A stretch of 8,861 nt of DNA from Actinomycetota bacterium. GTDB lineage: Bacteria > Actinomycetota > Rubrobacteria > Rubrobacterales > Rubrobacteraceae. Positions 1 to 6,082 of the stretch are shown here, piece by piece. The position numbers and the translations under genes were made by a program. The notes beneath the pieces are model-generated. The model made no database searches. It was not told the origin of the DNA and saw only the letters and a list, made by a program, of their open reading frames with translations. The DNA is taken from NCBI GenBank assembly GCA_020200675.1, contig JAIVIG010000067.1, forward strand, positions 1 through 8,861, written 5' to 3'. Numbering within the stretch: position 1 is the first letter of the stretch; every line of letters begins with the position of its first letter.

Positions 1-7
1 GCTTATA

Positions 8-37
8 GGACAATACCGACAATGTCAATATATGTCC
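8..37. promoter_or_regulatory. Operator-like repeat upstream of the first HTH gene
   Basis: The segment holds an outer inverted pair GGACA (8-12) and TGTCC (33-37) around an inner palindrome GACAATGTC (18-26). GACAAT also recurs as a direct repeat 9 bp apart (9-14 and 18-23). It lies just ahead of the Shine-Dalgarno sequence of the HTH gene, where an autoregulatory site would be expected. The promoter itself may start left of the window; TTATAG at 3-8 is a possible -10 box. The symmetry is seen in the sequence; the operator role is inferred. Confidence 0.45.
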
Positions 38-51
38 GCAAAGGAGCCTAA

Positions 52-642
52 GTGGAGGACCAAACCCGGTCACTAAGTGAGGTCGCGGGCTTGATGGGTG
101 TAAGTGAGCGCACTGTTCGTCGGTGGATCAAGGCGGGCAGACTCAAAGCCTATAAGCCTGGACGCGACTACCGCATCCCGGAGACCGGCCTCCGGGCGTT
201 TATAGAGGAGAGTGAAATCTCCCCAAAAGCGCAAGCGCCGCTGTCGTTTAACGACGTCCTCGAGGAGGAGCGGCGCGCACTCGGCATAGTCCGCGACCAA
301 CTCGCAGCATACGCGCACATCTCGAAGCGGTTGGAGGCGGTGGCAGCCGCGCGAACTTTCGAAGCCGATGCGTTCCGCAAGGCGGACGAGGGCCTCGAGG
401 AGGCCATGTCAGAGCTGCATAGAGCGCTGAGAGAGTTGCGCGATCAGGGCGTGGCTATTAGGCCTGGTACCCCCATAGGAGACGAGGCAGCGGCCGCAGA
501 GAGGAGGCTTGTGGCCGCGCACCGGGCCTCAATCGAAGCCGCCTACGGCATGCTCCCTGTAGACGAGGTGGCATTGCGCAGGAAGCAAAACGCGGAAATG
601 CGAGCTGGCCGGGATAATCCGACAGCGAATGCCGCGCCGTAA
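52..642 (+). CDS. Excisionase/MerR-like HTH DNA-binding protein
   Basis: 196 residues. Residues 6-52 form a compact helix-turn-helix of the excisionase type: 'SLSEVAGLMGVSERTVRRWI', then a short wing 'GRLKAYKPGRDYRIP' and a closing helix. The rest (about 65-180) is charged and alanine-rich, predicted helical or coiled coil, and probably mediates oligomerisation. The GTG start is supported by AAGGAG at 41-46, five bases upstream. The protein probably acts as a transcriptional regulator or recombination directionality factor of the element; no integrase is visible, so the excisionase role is only an option. An operator-like repeat sits directly upstream, consistent with autoregulation. Its stop overlaps the start of the next small ORF by one base (TAATG), implying coupling. 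The HTH is seen clearly; the exact role is inferred. Confidence 0.85.
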   Translation: MEDQTRSLSEVAGLMGVSERTVRRWIKAGRLKAYKPGRDYRIPETGLRAFIEESEISPKAQAPLSFNDVLEEERRALGIVRDQLAAYAHISKRLEAVAAARTFEADAFRKADEGLEEAMSELHRALRELRDQGVAIRPGTPIGDEAAAAERRLVAAHRASIEAAYGMLPVDEVALRRKQNAEMRAGRDNPTANAAP

Positions 643-788
643 TGTTCTCTCGGGAAGCAGGAACGGTTCCTAAAACCGGCCTCGACGTAGAAGCAGTCGA
701 GAAGCCGGCCAAGTTTACCGAGGCGGACGAGAGGCGCTGCAGGAAGCTGTACGAAGAGGCTCTAATCCCAATGAAGCTCGATGTTTAA
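642..788 (+). CDS. Small 48-residue ORF coupled to the HTH gene
   Basis: An ATG at 642 shares one base with the upstream TAA (TAATG), and the frame stays open to TAA at 786-788. The product is 48 residues, charged and probably helical in its second half ('FTEADERRCRKLYEEALIP'). I do not recognise a family. Support comes from the coupled start and the sensible amino acid composition; there is no independent Shine-Dalgarno sequence beyond the end of the upstream gene. It could be a small partner of the HTH regulator, or a chance ORF in a 217-bp gap. Confidence 0.45.
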   Translation: MFSREAGTVPKTGLDVEAVEKPAKFTEADERRCRKLYEEALIPMKLDV

Positions 789-801
789 GAGCAAAGAAAA
801 A

Positions 802-828
802 GGAGCCCGGCCACGACACCAAGGCTCC
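802..828. terminator. Weak hairpin between the regulator and the primase gene
   Basis: GGAGCC (802-807) pairs with GGCTCC (823-828) across a 15-base loop, in an A-rich setting. There is no U-tract, so this is at best a weak attenuator or a leader structure ahead of the primase gene. Confidence 0.25.
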
Positions 829-859
829 CGAAAACCACATCTAGGAGGCATTATAGCGC

Positions 860-3613
860 ATGGAAGTATTGAGCAACGCTGGTGATCGCATGAGCAGCGC
901 GAAGGCAGCCGCCCGGTACATCGAGCAAGGCTGGGCCCCGATCCCCGTACCCGCCGGCGAGAAGAGCCCCGGACGGGATTCTTGGCAGGACCTCCGGATC
1001 GGCCTCGAAGACATCCCGCGATACTTCACCAATGGGCAGAACGTTGGGTTGCACTGCGGAGAGCCTTCCGGGTGGTTGATATGCGCGGATTTGGACGTGC
1101 GAGAGGCCCTCGAGATCGCCAGTCGATTCTTGCCCCCGACCCTGGCCAGCGGCCGGGAGAGCACGCCGGAGAGTCACAGGTGGTTCACCTGCGAGGGTGC
1201 CAAACACACGACGTTCACGGACCTCGACAACTCCATGATCCTCGAGCTGCGCTCGACGGGTCACCACACGCTGGTCCCGCCCTCGACACACCCGAGCGGC
1301 GAGCAATACCAGTGGACAAGGAACGGCCATGCTCCAGCGAAGCTAGGGCCGGAAGATCTACTCATTCGGTGCCGGGAGCTCGCCACGGCCGCCCTGATAG
1401 CTCGCCGCATGCCGAAAACCAGGGCGGAAGGTGGGGGAGGCCGCCACGAGCTGGCCCTCGCCATAACCGGCTTCTTGCTCCGGCGCGGACTCTCGGAGGA
1501 GAGAGTACAGAAGATCCTAAAGGCGGGGTGGGACGCCAAGGGGTACGGAGGCTCGGAGAAGGCCAGGAGGGAAGCCCACCGAGATCTCGAGGGCATCGTC
1601 GCGGACACTTCCGAACGGCTCCGCGACAATAAACCCGCGACCGGGGGAAAGCGGCTCGAGGAGTTAGTGGCGGGTCTCAGGGGGCGCATCGCCAAGTATT
1701 GGGACTGGTCCGGGCGCCTGGACGACGAGACGGCGGAGACCTTCAACACGACGGACCTCGGAAACTCCCGGCGTCTCGTAGCGTGGGAGGGGGGCGATCT
1801 CCGCTACTGCTATCCGTGGGGACGCTGGCTCGTCTGGACCGGCCGTAACTGGCTCGTTGACGACCGCGGCGAGGTCCTCAAACGGGCCAAGGCTACGGTG
1901 TCGAGAATCTACCAGGAGGCGGCGGCAGCCCGGGATGAGGAGACCCGCAAGGCTCTCGCCAAGCACGCCATGAGCTCGGAATCAGAGCGCAAGATCAAGG
2001 CGATGGTGGAGCTCGCCAAGCCGGAGGTGTCCATACTCCCCGAAGAACTCGACGCCGACCCGTGGAAACTGAACGTCTTGAACGGGACGATAGACCTCCG
2101 CTCCGGCAAGCTCCTGGAGCACAACCGCGCCGACCTCGTGACGAAGATCGCCCCGGTCGAGTACGGCCCGATGGCAGCGGCGCCGCATTGGGAAGAGGTC
2201 CTCGAGCGCGTGTTGCCGAGCGAGGACGTGCGGGGGTTCTTCAAGAGGCTGTGCGGCTACGCGCTCACGGGAGACGTCTCCGAGCACGTCCTGCCCGTCC
2301 TCTACGGGACCGGGGCAAATGGCAAGAGCACGGTCCTGAACGCCCTCCTGGAGGCCCTCGGCGACTATGGGATCCAAGCAGCTCCGGACCTCCTGATCTC
2401 GAAGCGTGGCGCGCACCCCACAGAGCTCGCCGACCTCTTCGGGATGCGCCTGGTGGCCTCCATCGAAGTAGAGGATGGCCGGCGGTTTGCGGAGAGCCTC
2501 GTCAAACAGCTCACTGGAGGGGACCGGGTGCGGGCCCGCCGGATGCGCCAGGACTTCTGGGAGTTCGACCCGACCCATACCGTGTTCCTCGCCACAAACC
2601 ACAAGCCGGAGGTACGGGGCACGGACAACGCCATATGGAGGCGAATCCGACTGATCCCCTTCACCGAGACCATTCCGCCCGAGGAGCAGGATAAGAAGCT
2701 CCCCGAGAAGCTTAGGGCGGAGTTGCCGGGGATCCTGGCCTGGACGGTGGAGGGCTGTCTCGAGTGGCGGCTCGACGGCCTCCGGGCACCAGAGGAAGTA
2801 CGCCAGGCCACCGGGGAGTACCGCGAAGAGATGGACGTGTTGGGGGCGTTCCTCGACGAGTGCTGTAAGCTCGGACCGGAGGAGAACGTCTCCGCGCGGG
2901 AGCTCTACGAAGCGTACGCCCAGTGGTGCACGGACACCGGGGAGCAGCAAGAAACCCAGCGCAAGTTCGGCCGGCGGCTGACCGAACGTGGGGTATTTAT
3001 CCGTTACAAGGGAGGCACAAGCGGCGGCCACCGGTGGCGTGGGGTTGATCTACTGACCCTTTGGAAATCGCGTATTAGCAGGGATTCTGACCCTACTGAC
3101 GCTAAAGTGACCATCCCGGGTTCAAAAAAACCCTCACGAAGAGAGAACAGCAAATCGGGGTCAGATGGGTCAGATGGGTCAGCCGGTCCCGCCTCATTCG
3201 ACCTCCAACCTGGAGAATCGGCGTCGGTCGAAGAGCAGCGGGACCGCCGCAGACACGGGGCTGGGCAAGAAGAAGCCGGGCCCAACGAGGATGAATTGCA
3301 AGGGCGTGTAAGACAGGCGTTGGAGTACGGCAACGCCCCGAAAAAAGCGTTGGAGCACTACCGCAACGGAGACCAAGATATCGAGTCTGTGGTTAAGAGC
3401 GTCATGCACTACTACGCACAGGGGCAAGACGATCCCGAGCGGTGGCGGGCTCCCGTAAACGCTGTCATTGCTGTCATTGCTGACATGCCGTCATCTGACG
3501 GCGAATACGTAGAGGTTCTAGAAAAACTGTCAGAACCGTCAGAACCGTCAGGCGAGGATGTTGAAGAAGACGACGAGGTGGAGTTCGGTCTAAGACGGGC
3601 GCTGCCTTGCTAG
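860..3613 (+). CDS. Bifunctional primase-polymerase / SF3 helicase (D5-like replication protein)
   Basis: 917 residues. Residues about 15-180 match an archaeo-eukaryotic primase (Prim-Pol) fold: catalytic acidic motif 'ICADLDV' (D77, D79), a histidine motif near H106, and 'STGHHTLVPPSTHPSG' (132-147). A D5 N-terminal linker occupies about 380-470. The SF3 helicase follows: Walker A 'GTGANGKST' (483-491), Walker B acidic residues at 536-539, sensor asparagine N580 in 'TVFLATN', and a 'WRR' arginine motif at 593-595. A winged-helix-like D5 C-terminus ends near 735. It should initiate and unwind DNA during replication of a phage, plasmid or integrative element. The ATG start follows AGGAGG (843-848); an ATG at 890 is a weaker alternative. 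The last 180 residues are low-complexity ('GSDGSDGS', 'AVIAVIAD', 'SEPSEPSG'), matching DNA-level 9-bp repeats. Downstream genes overlap it. Confidence 0.93.
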   Translation: MEVLSNAGDRMSSAKAAARYIEQGWAPIPVPAGEKSPGRDSWQDLRIGLEDIPRYFTNGQNVGLHCGEPSGWLICADLDVREALEIASRFLPPTLASGRESTPESHRWFTCEGAKHTTFTDLDNSMILELRSTGHHTLVPPSTHPSGEQYQWTRNGHAPAKLGPEDLLIRCRELATAALIARRMPKTRAEGGGGRHELALAITGFLLRRGLSEERVQKILKAGWDAKGYGGSEKARREAHRDLEGIVADTSERLRDNKPATGGKRLEELVAGLRGRIAKYWDWSGRLDDETAETFNTTDLGNSRRLVAWEGGDLRYCYPWGRWLVWTGRNWLVDDRGEVLKRAKATVSRIYQEAAAARDEETRKALAKHAMSSESERKIKAMVELAKPEVSILPEELDADPWKLNVLNGTIDLRSGKLLEHNRADLVTKIAPVEYGPMAAAPHWEEVLERVLPSEDVRGFFKRLCGYALTGDVSEHVLPVLYGTGANGKSTVLNALLEALGDYGIQAAPDLLISKRGAHPTELADLFGMRLVASIEVEDGRRFAESLVKQLTGGDRVRARRMRQDFWEFDPTHTVFLATNHKPEVRGTDNAIWRRIRLIPFTETIPPEEQDKKLPEKLRAELPGILAWTVEGCLEWRLDGLRAPEEVRQATGEYREEMDVLGAFLDECCKLGPEENVSARELYEAYAQWCTDTGEQQETQRKFGRRLTERGVFIRYKGGTSGGHRWRGVDLLTLWKSRISRDSDPTDAKVTIPGSKKPSRRENSKSGSDGSDGSAGPASFDLQPGESASVEEQRDRRRHGAGQEEAGPNEDELQGRVRQALEYGNAPKKALEHYRNGDQDIESVVKSVMHYYAQGQDDPERWRAPVNAVIAVIADMPSSDGEYVEVLEKLSEPSEPSGEDVEEDDEVEFGLRRALPC
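3051..3182. repeat. GTCA iteron-like cluster A inside the primase gene
   Basis: TGAC (GTCA on the minus strand) occurs at 3054, 3088, 3097 and 3108. GTCA on the plus strand follows at 3160, 3169 and 3178 as nearly three 9-bp units of GGGTCAGAT. The two oppositely oriented groups flank an A-rich stretch (about 3120-3152, including a run of seven A). The arrangement resembles replication-origin iterons around a melting region, placed within the initiator gene. The repeats are visible; the origin role is inferred. Confidence 0.5.
3461..3552. repeat. GTCA iteron-like cluster B at the primase 3' end
   Basis: Tandem 9-bp units: GCTGTCATT twice plus a variant (3461-3487), and CTGTCAGAA, CCGTCAGAA, CCGTCAGG (3527-3552). 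Extra GTCA/TGAC cores sit at 3490 and 3496. The GTCA core falls in different codon phases in the two groups, so the encoded peptides differ (VIA versus SEP) while the DNA core is the same. This is why I treat it as a DNA signal. Confidence 0.5.
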
Positions 3614-4059
3614 AGGACCTAACCGGGCGCGGAGTTAAGCTGTGGAGAGAAGGCGACGAGCTCCGGGGCCGGGGACCGAAGAAGACCCTTACGCCCGAGG
3701 TCCTCGCCCAGCTTAAGGAACACAAGCAAGAGATACTGCGCACGCTCTCCGGGGACGTGACGCCGCACCCGCCGGCAACCCCTTCTGGTGGCGGACTCGG
3801 TGCCAAGCTTCGCCGGATAAGCGAGGAGCGCAAGCTGGCCCGCGAGGTCTTAGGCCCGGTAGAGGACCCCGTAACCCCGCCGGCACCTCCGGGTCATGAC
3901 CCGATGGTCAAGCGCCACACGGATAAGGCCCGCTTCTTTCATGGTGCCTGGCGCGAGGCGTGGCCACGGGACTTCAAGGTGTACGAGGGGGCGGGCCGGA
4001 AAACTTCTGATTCCAGTATTAGTGAAGTCACTACAACCGATAAGAGGGGAGCCCGATAG
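3607..4059 (+). CDS. TubC-like docking-domain protein
   Basis: 150 residues. Residues about 2-48 ('LTGRGVKLWREGDELRGRGP', then 'LTPEVLAQLKEHKQEILRTL') resemble the TubC N-terminal docking domain, a small fold known from NRPS/PKS subunit contacts. A proline-rich linker (about 51-65) and a basic helical segment follow. The C-terminus is low-complexity Ser/Thr. The TTG start overlaps the primase stop by seven bases; an in-frame TAA at 3592 rules out any start further upstream, so translation probably depends on coupling because no Shine-Dalgarno is evident. Being next to the primase, with no biosynthetic enzymes in view, it may act as a protein-contact module for the replication protein. The domain resemblance is recalled from the family pattern; the function is inferred. 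Confidence 0.7.
   Translation: MLEDLTGRGVKLWREGDELRGRGPKKTLTPEVLAQLKEHKQEILRTLSGDVTPHPPATPSGGGLGAKLRRISEERKLAREVLGPVEDPVTPPAPPGHDPMVKRHTDKARFFHGAWREAWPRDFKVYEGAGRKTSDSSISEVTTTDKRGAR
4020..4033. repeat. Short palindrome in an AT-rich patch
   Basis: TAGTGA (4020-4025) and TCACTA (4028-4033) form a perfect inverted repeat with a two-base centre. It lies in a locally AT-rich patch (about 4000-4045) near the end of the TubC-like gene and just before the next start. It may be an internal operator or may be chance. Confidence 0.3.
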
Positions 4060-4347
4060 GTGGACCTCGTAGACGCCGAAGCGCAGCTGGACACGCTCAT
4101 CGAGCGCCGGGCCCGCAAGGGCGAGCAGGACCCGGACGAGCTGGAGCCGGGGTATGCCGAGAGCGTGCGCCGTTTCCACGAACGCCGCCGGCGAGAGAAT
4201 CGCGCCCTCTGGTACGCCTGGCATATCGACCAGGCCGAGCGCCTCGAGCAGACGGCCGCCGAGCTCGCCGCACGGCATCGCAGGAAAGCCCAAAGACTAA
4301 ACGAACCCGAGGGAGCCTCGTGCTCCTTGGAGCTGGTGAATGATTAG
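4060..4347 (+). CDS. Charged helical protein of unknown function
   Basis: 95 residues, rich in Arg, Glu and Ala and predicted almost entirely helical. The most distinctive stretch is 'ESVRRFHERRRRENRALWYA' with following 'WHIDQAERL'. I do not recognise a named domain, though small proteins of this look recur near replication genes in actinobacterial elements. The GTG start abuts the upstream TAG with no gap, and GAGGGGAG (4044-4051) provides a Shine-Dalgarno eight bases away. The stop overlaps the next gene (ATGATTAG). The tight packing and codon use support a real gene; it could bind DNA or another element protein through the arginine-rich helix. Confidence 0.75.
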   Translation: MDLVDAEAQLDTLIERRARKGEQDPDELEPGYAESVRRFHERRRRENRALWYAWHIDQAERLEQTAAELAARHRRKAQRLNEPEGASCSLELVND

Positions 4348-4546
4348 GACCACGCGCAGACAACGCCGAGCGGTCATCGGCCACATCGGCCGCCGCGCGA
4401 TCGCCCGCCGCGCCAGGACGCTCACGGCCCGTGTTCTGCAGCTCGACGCGGAGGGTTTCGGGCCGGCGGCTATCGCCAGTTCCACTGGTCTGGCCGAGAG
4501 GACCGTCCGGACGGTGCTCGAGGACCCGGGGGAGGGGGGTGCTTAG
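4340..4546 (+). CDS. Small HTH protein
   Basis: 68 residues. The N-terminus is strongly basic ('RTTRRQRRAVIGHIGRRAIA'). Residues about 35-62 fit a helix-turn-helix: 'LDAEGFGPAAIASSTGLAER' followed by 'TVRTVL', as in homeodomain-like resolvase or sigma region 4 recognition helices. The ATG overlaps the previous stop by eight bases, with GGAG at 4329-4332. It probably binds DNA, perhaps as a small regulator of the element or an accessory to packaging or replication; nothing in the sequence decides between these. The next gene starts on the base after its stop. Confidence 0.72.
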   Translation: MIRTTRRQRRAVIGHIGRRAIARRARTLTARVLQLDAEGFGPAAIASSTGLAERTVRTVLEDPGEGGA

Positions 4547-4924
4547 TTGAACGGCCAATGCGCCGCGACCAAACGCAACGGAGAGCCCTGTACGTTGCCC
4601 GCAGTAGGGCAGCAGGGGCTTTGTTGGGCCCACAACCCGAAGAACGCCGACAAGCGCCGTAGGGGGCAATCCCGTGGCGGTAGGGGCAAGCCCACCACCG
4701 AGATACGGAAACTCAAGGGCCAGCTAGAGGACCTCGCCGCCGGCGTCCTCGACGGAACGGTGGAGCGGGCAAACGCCGTGGTGGTGAACCAGATCCTCAA
4801 CACGCGAGCCCGGCTCATAGAAATCGAAAGGCGCGTTAGGGAAACCGAGGAGCTCGAGGAGAGGCTGGCCTCTTTGGAGCAGGCCACCGAGCAGAGAGGA
4901 GGAGGCAGAACATGGGTACGCTAG
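4547..4924 (+). CDS. Putative Cys3His zinc-binding small protein
   Basis: 125 residues. The N-terminus carries C5, C15, C26 and H29 in the pattern C-x9-C-x10-C-x2-H ('QCAATKRNGEPC' and 'GLCWAHNP'), a likely zinc knuckle. A basic Gly/Arg stretch (36-48) and a helical, probably coiled-coil body (52-118, 'RARLIEIERRVRETEELEER') follow. The TTG start abuts the previous TAG, with GGAGG at 4531-4535. I recall similar small proteins in actinobacterial phages and integrative elements, usually unnamed. It may bind nucleic acid as a homo-oligomer. The metal-ligand pattern is seen; the function is unknown. Its 3' end overlaps the next gene by 13 bases. Confidence 0.75.
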   Translation: MNGQCAATKRNGEPCTLPAVGQQGLCWAHNPKNADKRRRGQSRGGRGKPTTEIRKLKGQLEDLAAGVLDGTVERANAVVVNQILNTRARLIEIERRVRETEELEERLASLEQATEQRGGGRTWVR

Positions 4925-5289
4925 GGCGCCGCCTGGAGCGGCTCGAGGCCCGAGCGCCTCCCGGCGAACGGGGCGAGGTCTCCACTATAGGGCTCCGGGT
5001 ACTTTGCACGGCCGTCGAGCGCCACCGCGCCAGGGCAGCTGGCCGCCCGCTACCCCCGTACGCCTCCGAGGAGGTCCTGCACCTGCGCGAGATGGACATC
5101 GAGATTGCCGCCGGTGGCGGGCTCGTGGCCGCGTTGAGGGAGAGCCCCGGTTGGCAGGCAGATGAGGCGCAGGAGGTGCTCGACGGGTGGGAGCATGATG
5201 CCCGGAGAAGACTGGCGAGGGCCGAGGAGTTGGGCGAAGAGTGGGCGAGGGCCTACCAGGAAGACGACGAGACAGAAGGAGAAGTATGA
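4912..5289 (+). CDS. Small coiled-coil-start protein of unknown function
   Basis: 125 residues. It opens with a short Leu/Arg heptad helix ('LGRRLERLEARAP'), a hallmark of small accessory proteins in phage and element gene clusters. A mixed region and acidic helices at the C-terminus ('ARRRLARAEELGEEWARAYQ') follow. The ATG lies six bases after a strong AGGAGGAGG (4897-4905), inside the end of the upstream gene. Its TGA overlaps the next ATG (ATGA). No enzyme motif is visible. It is probably a structural or adaptor protein of the element, but I cannot assign a role. Confidence 0.72.
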   Translation: MGTLGRRLERLEARAPPGERGEVSTIGLRVLCTAVERHRARAAGRPLPPYASEEVLHLREMDIEIAAGGGLVAALRESPGWQADEAQEVLDGWEHDARRRLARAEELGEEWARAYQEDDETEGEV

Positions 5290-5540
5290 ACGCACAAGAC
5301 ATCACGAACAAAGCTCAGGAGATTTCCCGTCGACGGCAAAGAGCGGAGGCCGAGCTCTACCGCCCCGACGGGACGCCGTTCTACGGCCCGGCCGAGCACC
5401 AGGAGAGGCTCTCGGCCATTGTAGAAGACCGCGACCGGGCCGCAGAGGAGTTGGCAAGGGAGGCCGACGAGCTCGTCGAGGCCAGGCGTGCCGAAGCGGA
5501 GGCCCGGCCGACGTCCTACTCCGCAGCATCGCGGTTCTAG
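5286..5540 (+). CDS. Short helical protein, last gene of the operon
   Basis: 84 residues from ATG 5286, which shares ATGA with the upstream stop and has AAGGAG at 5276-5281. The conserved-looking core is 'AEAELYRPDGTPFYGPAEHQ' followed by a long charged helix. The end 'SYSAASRF' does not look like a natural domain end. Relatives I recall with the 'YRPDGTPxYGPEEH' core are longer, so this copy may be truncated by an indel or by the edge of the element; that is a weak inference. A longer in-frame version from 5241 lacks a good Shine-Dalgarno sequence. The operon ends here, followed by a GC hairpin. Confidence 0.68.
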   Translation: MNAQDITNKAQEISRRRQRAEAELYRPDGTPFYGPAEHQERLSAIVEDRDRAAEELAREADELVEARRAEAEARPTSYSAASRF

Positions 5541-5601
5541 CAACAACCACGCCAGGGAAGCGACGTAAAAGGCTTAGGAGGCCCTTCTCCCCCGCCGTTT
5601 T

Positions 5602-5633
5602 AGCCCCGGTCCGCCCCCGCGTGGATCGGGGCT
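5602..5633. terminator. Bidirectional GC hairpin between converging genes
   Basis: AGCCCCGGTCC (5602-5612) pairs with GGATCGGGGCT (5623-5633) over an 11-bp stem with one wobble pair and a 10-base loop. It sits between the end of the + strand operon (5540) and the end of the - strand gene (5708). No U-tract follows on either strand, which is common for GC-rich actinobacterial terminators. Confidence 0.6.
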
Positions 5634-5707
5634 CCCCGAACCCAAACCAGGCCGCCACGCGCCGCCAGAAGCCCCGCTCGCGCGGCTCTTGCCCGGGGAG
5701 AGTTCTC

Positions 5708-5926
5708 CTACTCAGACGGCTCCTCTTCTCGATGCACCATCCGGAACGTGTCCCCCGTGAATTTCAAAGACTCTTCGATACCGTGGTACATCGTGCGCAA
5801 CCCCCGGTACTCCGCAGTGAACTGCGCGGAGTTCGGGTGTCCGTCGAGCATCTCGAGGGCCCCGGCGTCGTCTTTCGGGGCGGGTACGTCCTCCATCTCC
5901 CGGGTCTTGGGGTTGTACCAGTACAT
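5708..5926 (-). CDS. Small conserved-looking protein ('MYWYNPKTREME')
   Basis: 72 residues, starting with an aromatic 'MYWYNPKTREMEDVPAP' segment. A helical part ('GALEMLDGHPNSAQFTAEY') follows, and the tail is acidic ('HREEEPSE'). On the minus strand GAGGAG precedes the ATG by about six bases (near 5933-5938). I recall short proteins with this opening in Rubrobacter-like genomes, without a known function. It is transcribed away from the second HTH gene, so the interval 5927-6082 is a divergent control region. No signal peptide, membrane segment or catalytic motif is present. Confidence 0.7.
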   Translation of the reverse strand: MYWYNPKTREMEDVPAPKDDAGALEMLDGHPNSAQFTAEYRGLRTMYHGIEESLKFTGDTFRMVHREEEPSE

Positions 5927-5965
5927 GGGGGCTCCTCTTTTTGGGGTGTAGCGTGCAAGGCCGAG

Positions 5966-5979
5966 CCCCGGTCCGGGGG
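5966..5979. repeat. GC palindrome in the divergent control region
   Basis: CCCCG and CGGGG pair around a three-base centre within 5966-5979. The surrounding AGCCCCGGTCC (5964-5974) also occurs at 5602-5612 and 7039-7049. Its position upstream of both divergent genes allows a regulatory role. Confidence 0.3.
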
Positions 5980-6015
5980 TAGACTACCCACCGTGGAGGA
6001 TGAGCGGATAGAGAG

Positions 6016-6038
6016 TGTCCGCGGAGATCTCGCGGACA
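6016..6038. promoter_or_regulatory. Perfect inverted repeat, probable HTH operator
   Basis: TGTCCGCG (6016-6023), a 7-base centre GAGATCT, and CGCGGACA (6031-6038) make a perfect 8-bp-arm palindrome. It lies 45 bases before the preferred GTG start of the HTH gene. The inner TCCGCG-N7-CGCGGA pattern recurs inside the gene at 6333-6351 with the same spacing. Autoregulation is inferred. Confidence 0.55.
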
Positions 6039-6067
6039 GCCCCGAGCGGGACTCTGCGGTCGACCGC

Positions 6068-6072
6068 GGAGG
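6068..6072 (+). promoter_or_regulatory. Shine-Dalgarno deciding the HTH gene start
   Basis: GGAGG lies 10 bases before GTG 6083. The competing in-frame GTG at 5993 has only a G-run upstream. This favours 6083, which places the start immediately before the HTH domain. Confidence 0.5.
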
Positions 6073-6082
6073 CTCCGGTTGG

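Noticed and set aside
982..2694. Two + strand open frames (982-1632 and 2062-2694) inside the primase gene
   Set aside because: Out-of-frame shadows, Arg/Pro-rich with no domain-like segments and no Shine-Dalgarno sequence.
1982..3031. 349-residue open frame on the minus strand
   Set aside because: It lies entirely opposite the primase-helicase gene, whose motifs are unmistakable. Long antisense frames are common in GC-rich DNA.
3158..3552. CRISPR-like or attC-like reading of the 9-bp repeats
   Set aside because: Units are directly adjacent and only 9 bp long, inside an open frame; there are no spacers and no integron site features.
4097..4669. 190-residue minus-strand frame across the small-gene train
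   Set aside because: Overlaps three tightly coupled + strand genes and has shadow-type composition.
5162..6082. Upstream extension of the HTH reading frame back to 5162 (a 487-residue protein)
   Set aside because: The extension runs antisense to the 5708-5926 gene and through the terminator hairpin, in another frame of the operon genes, with Arg/Pro/Gly-rich composition. Only the part from 6083 (or 5993) looks like a protein.
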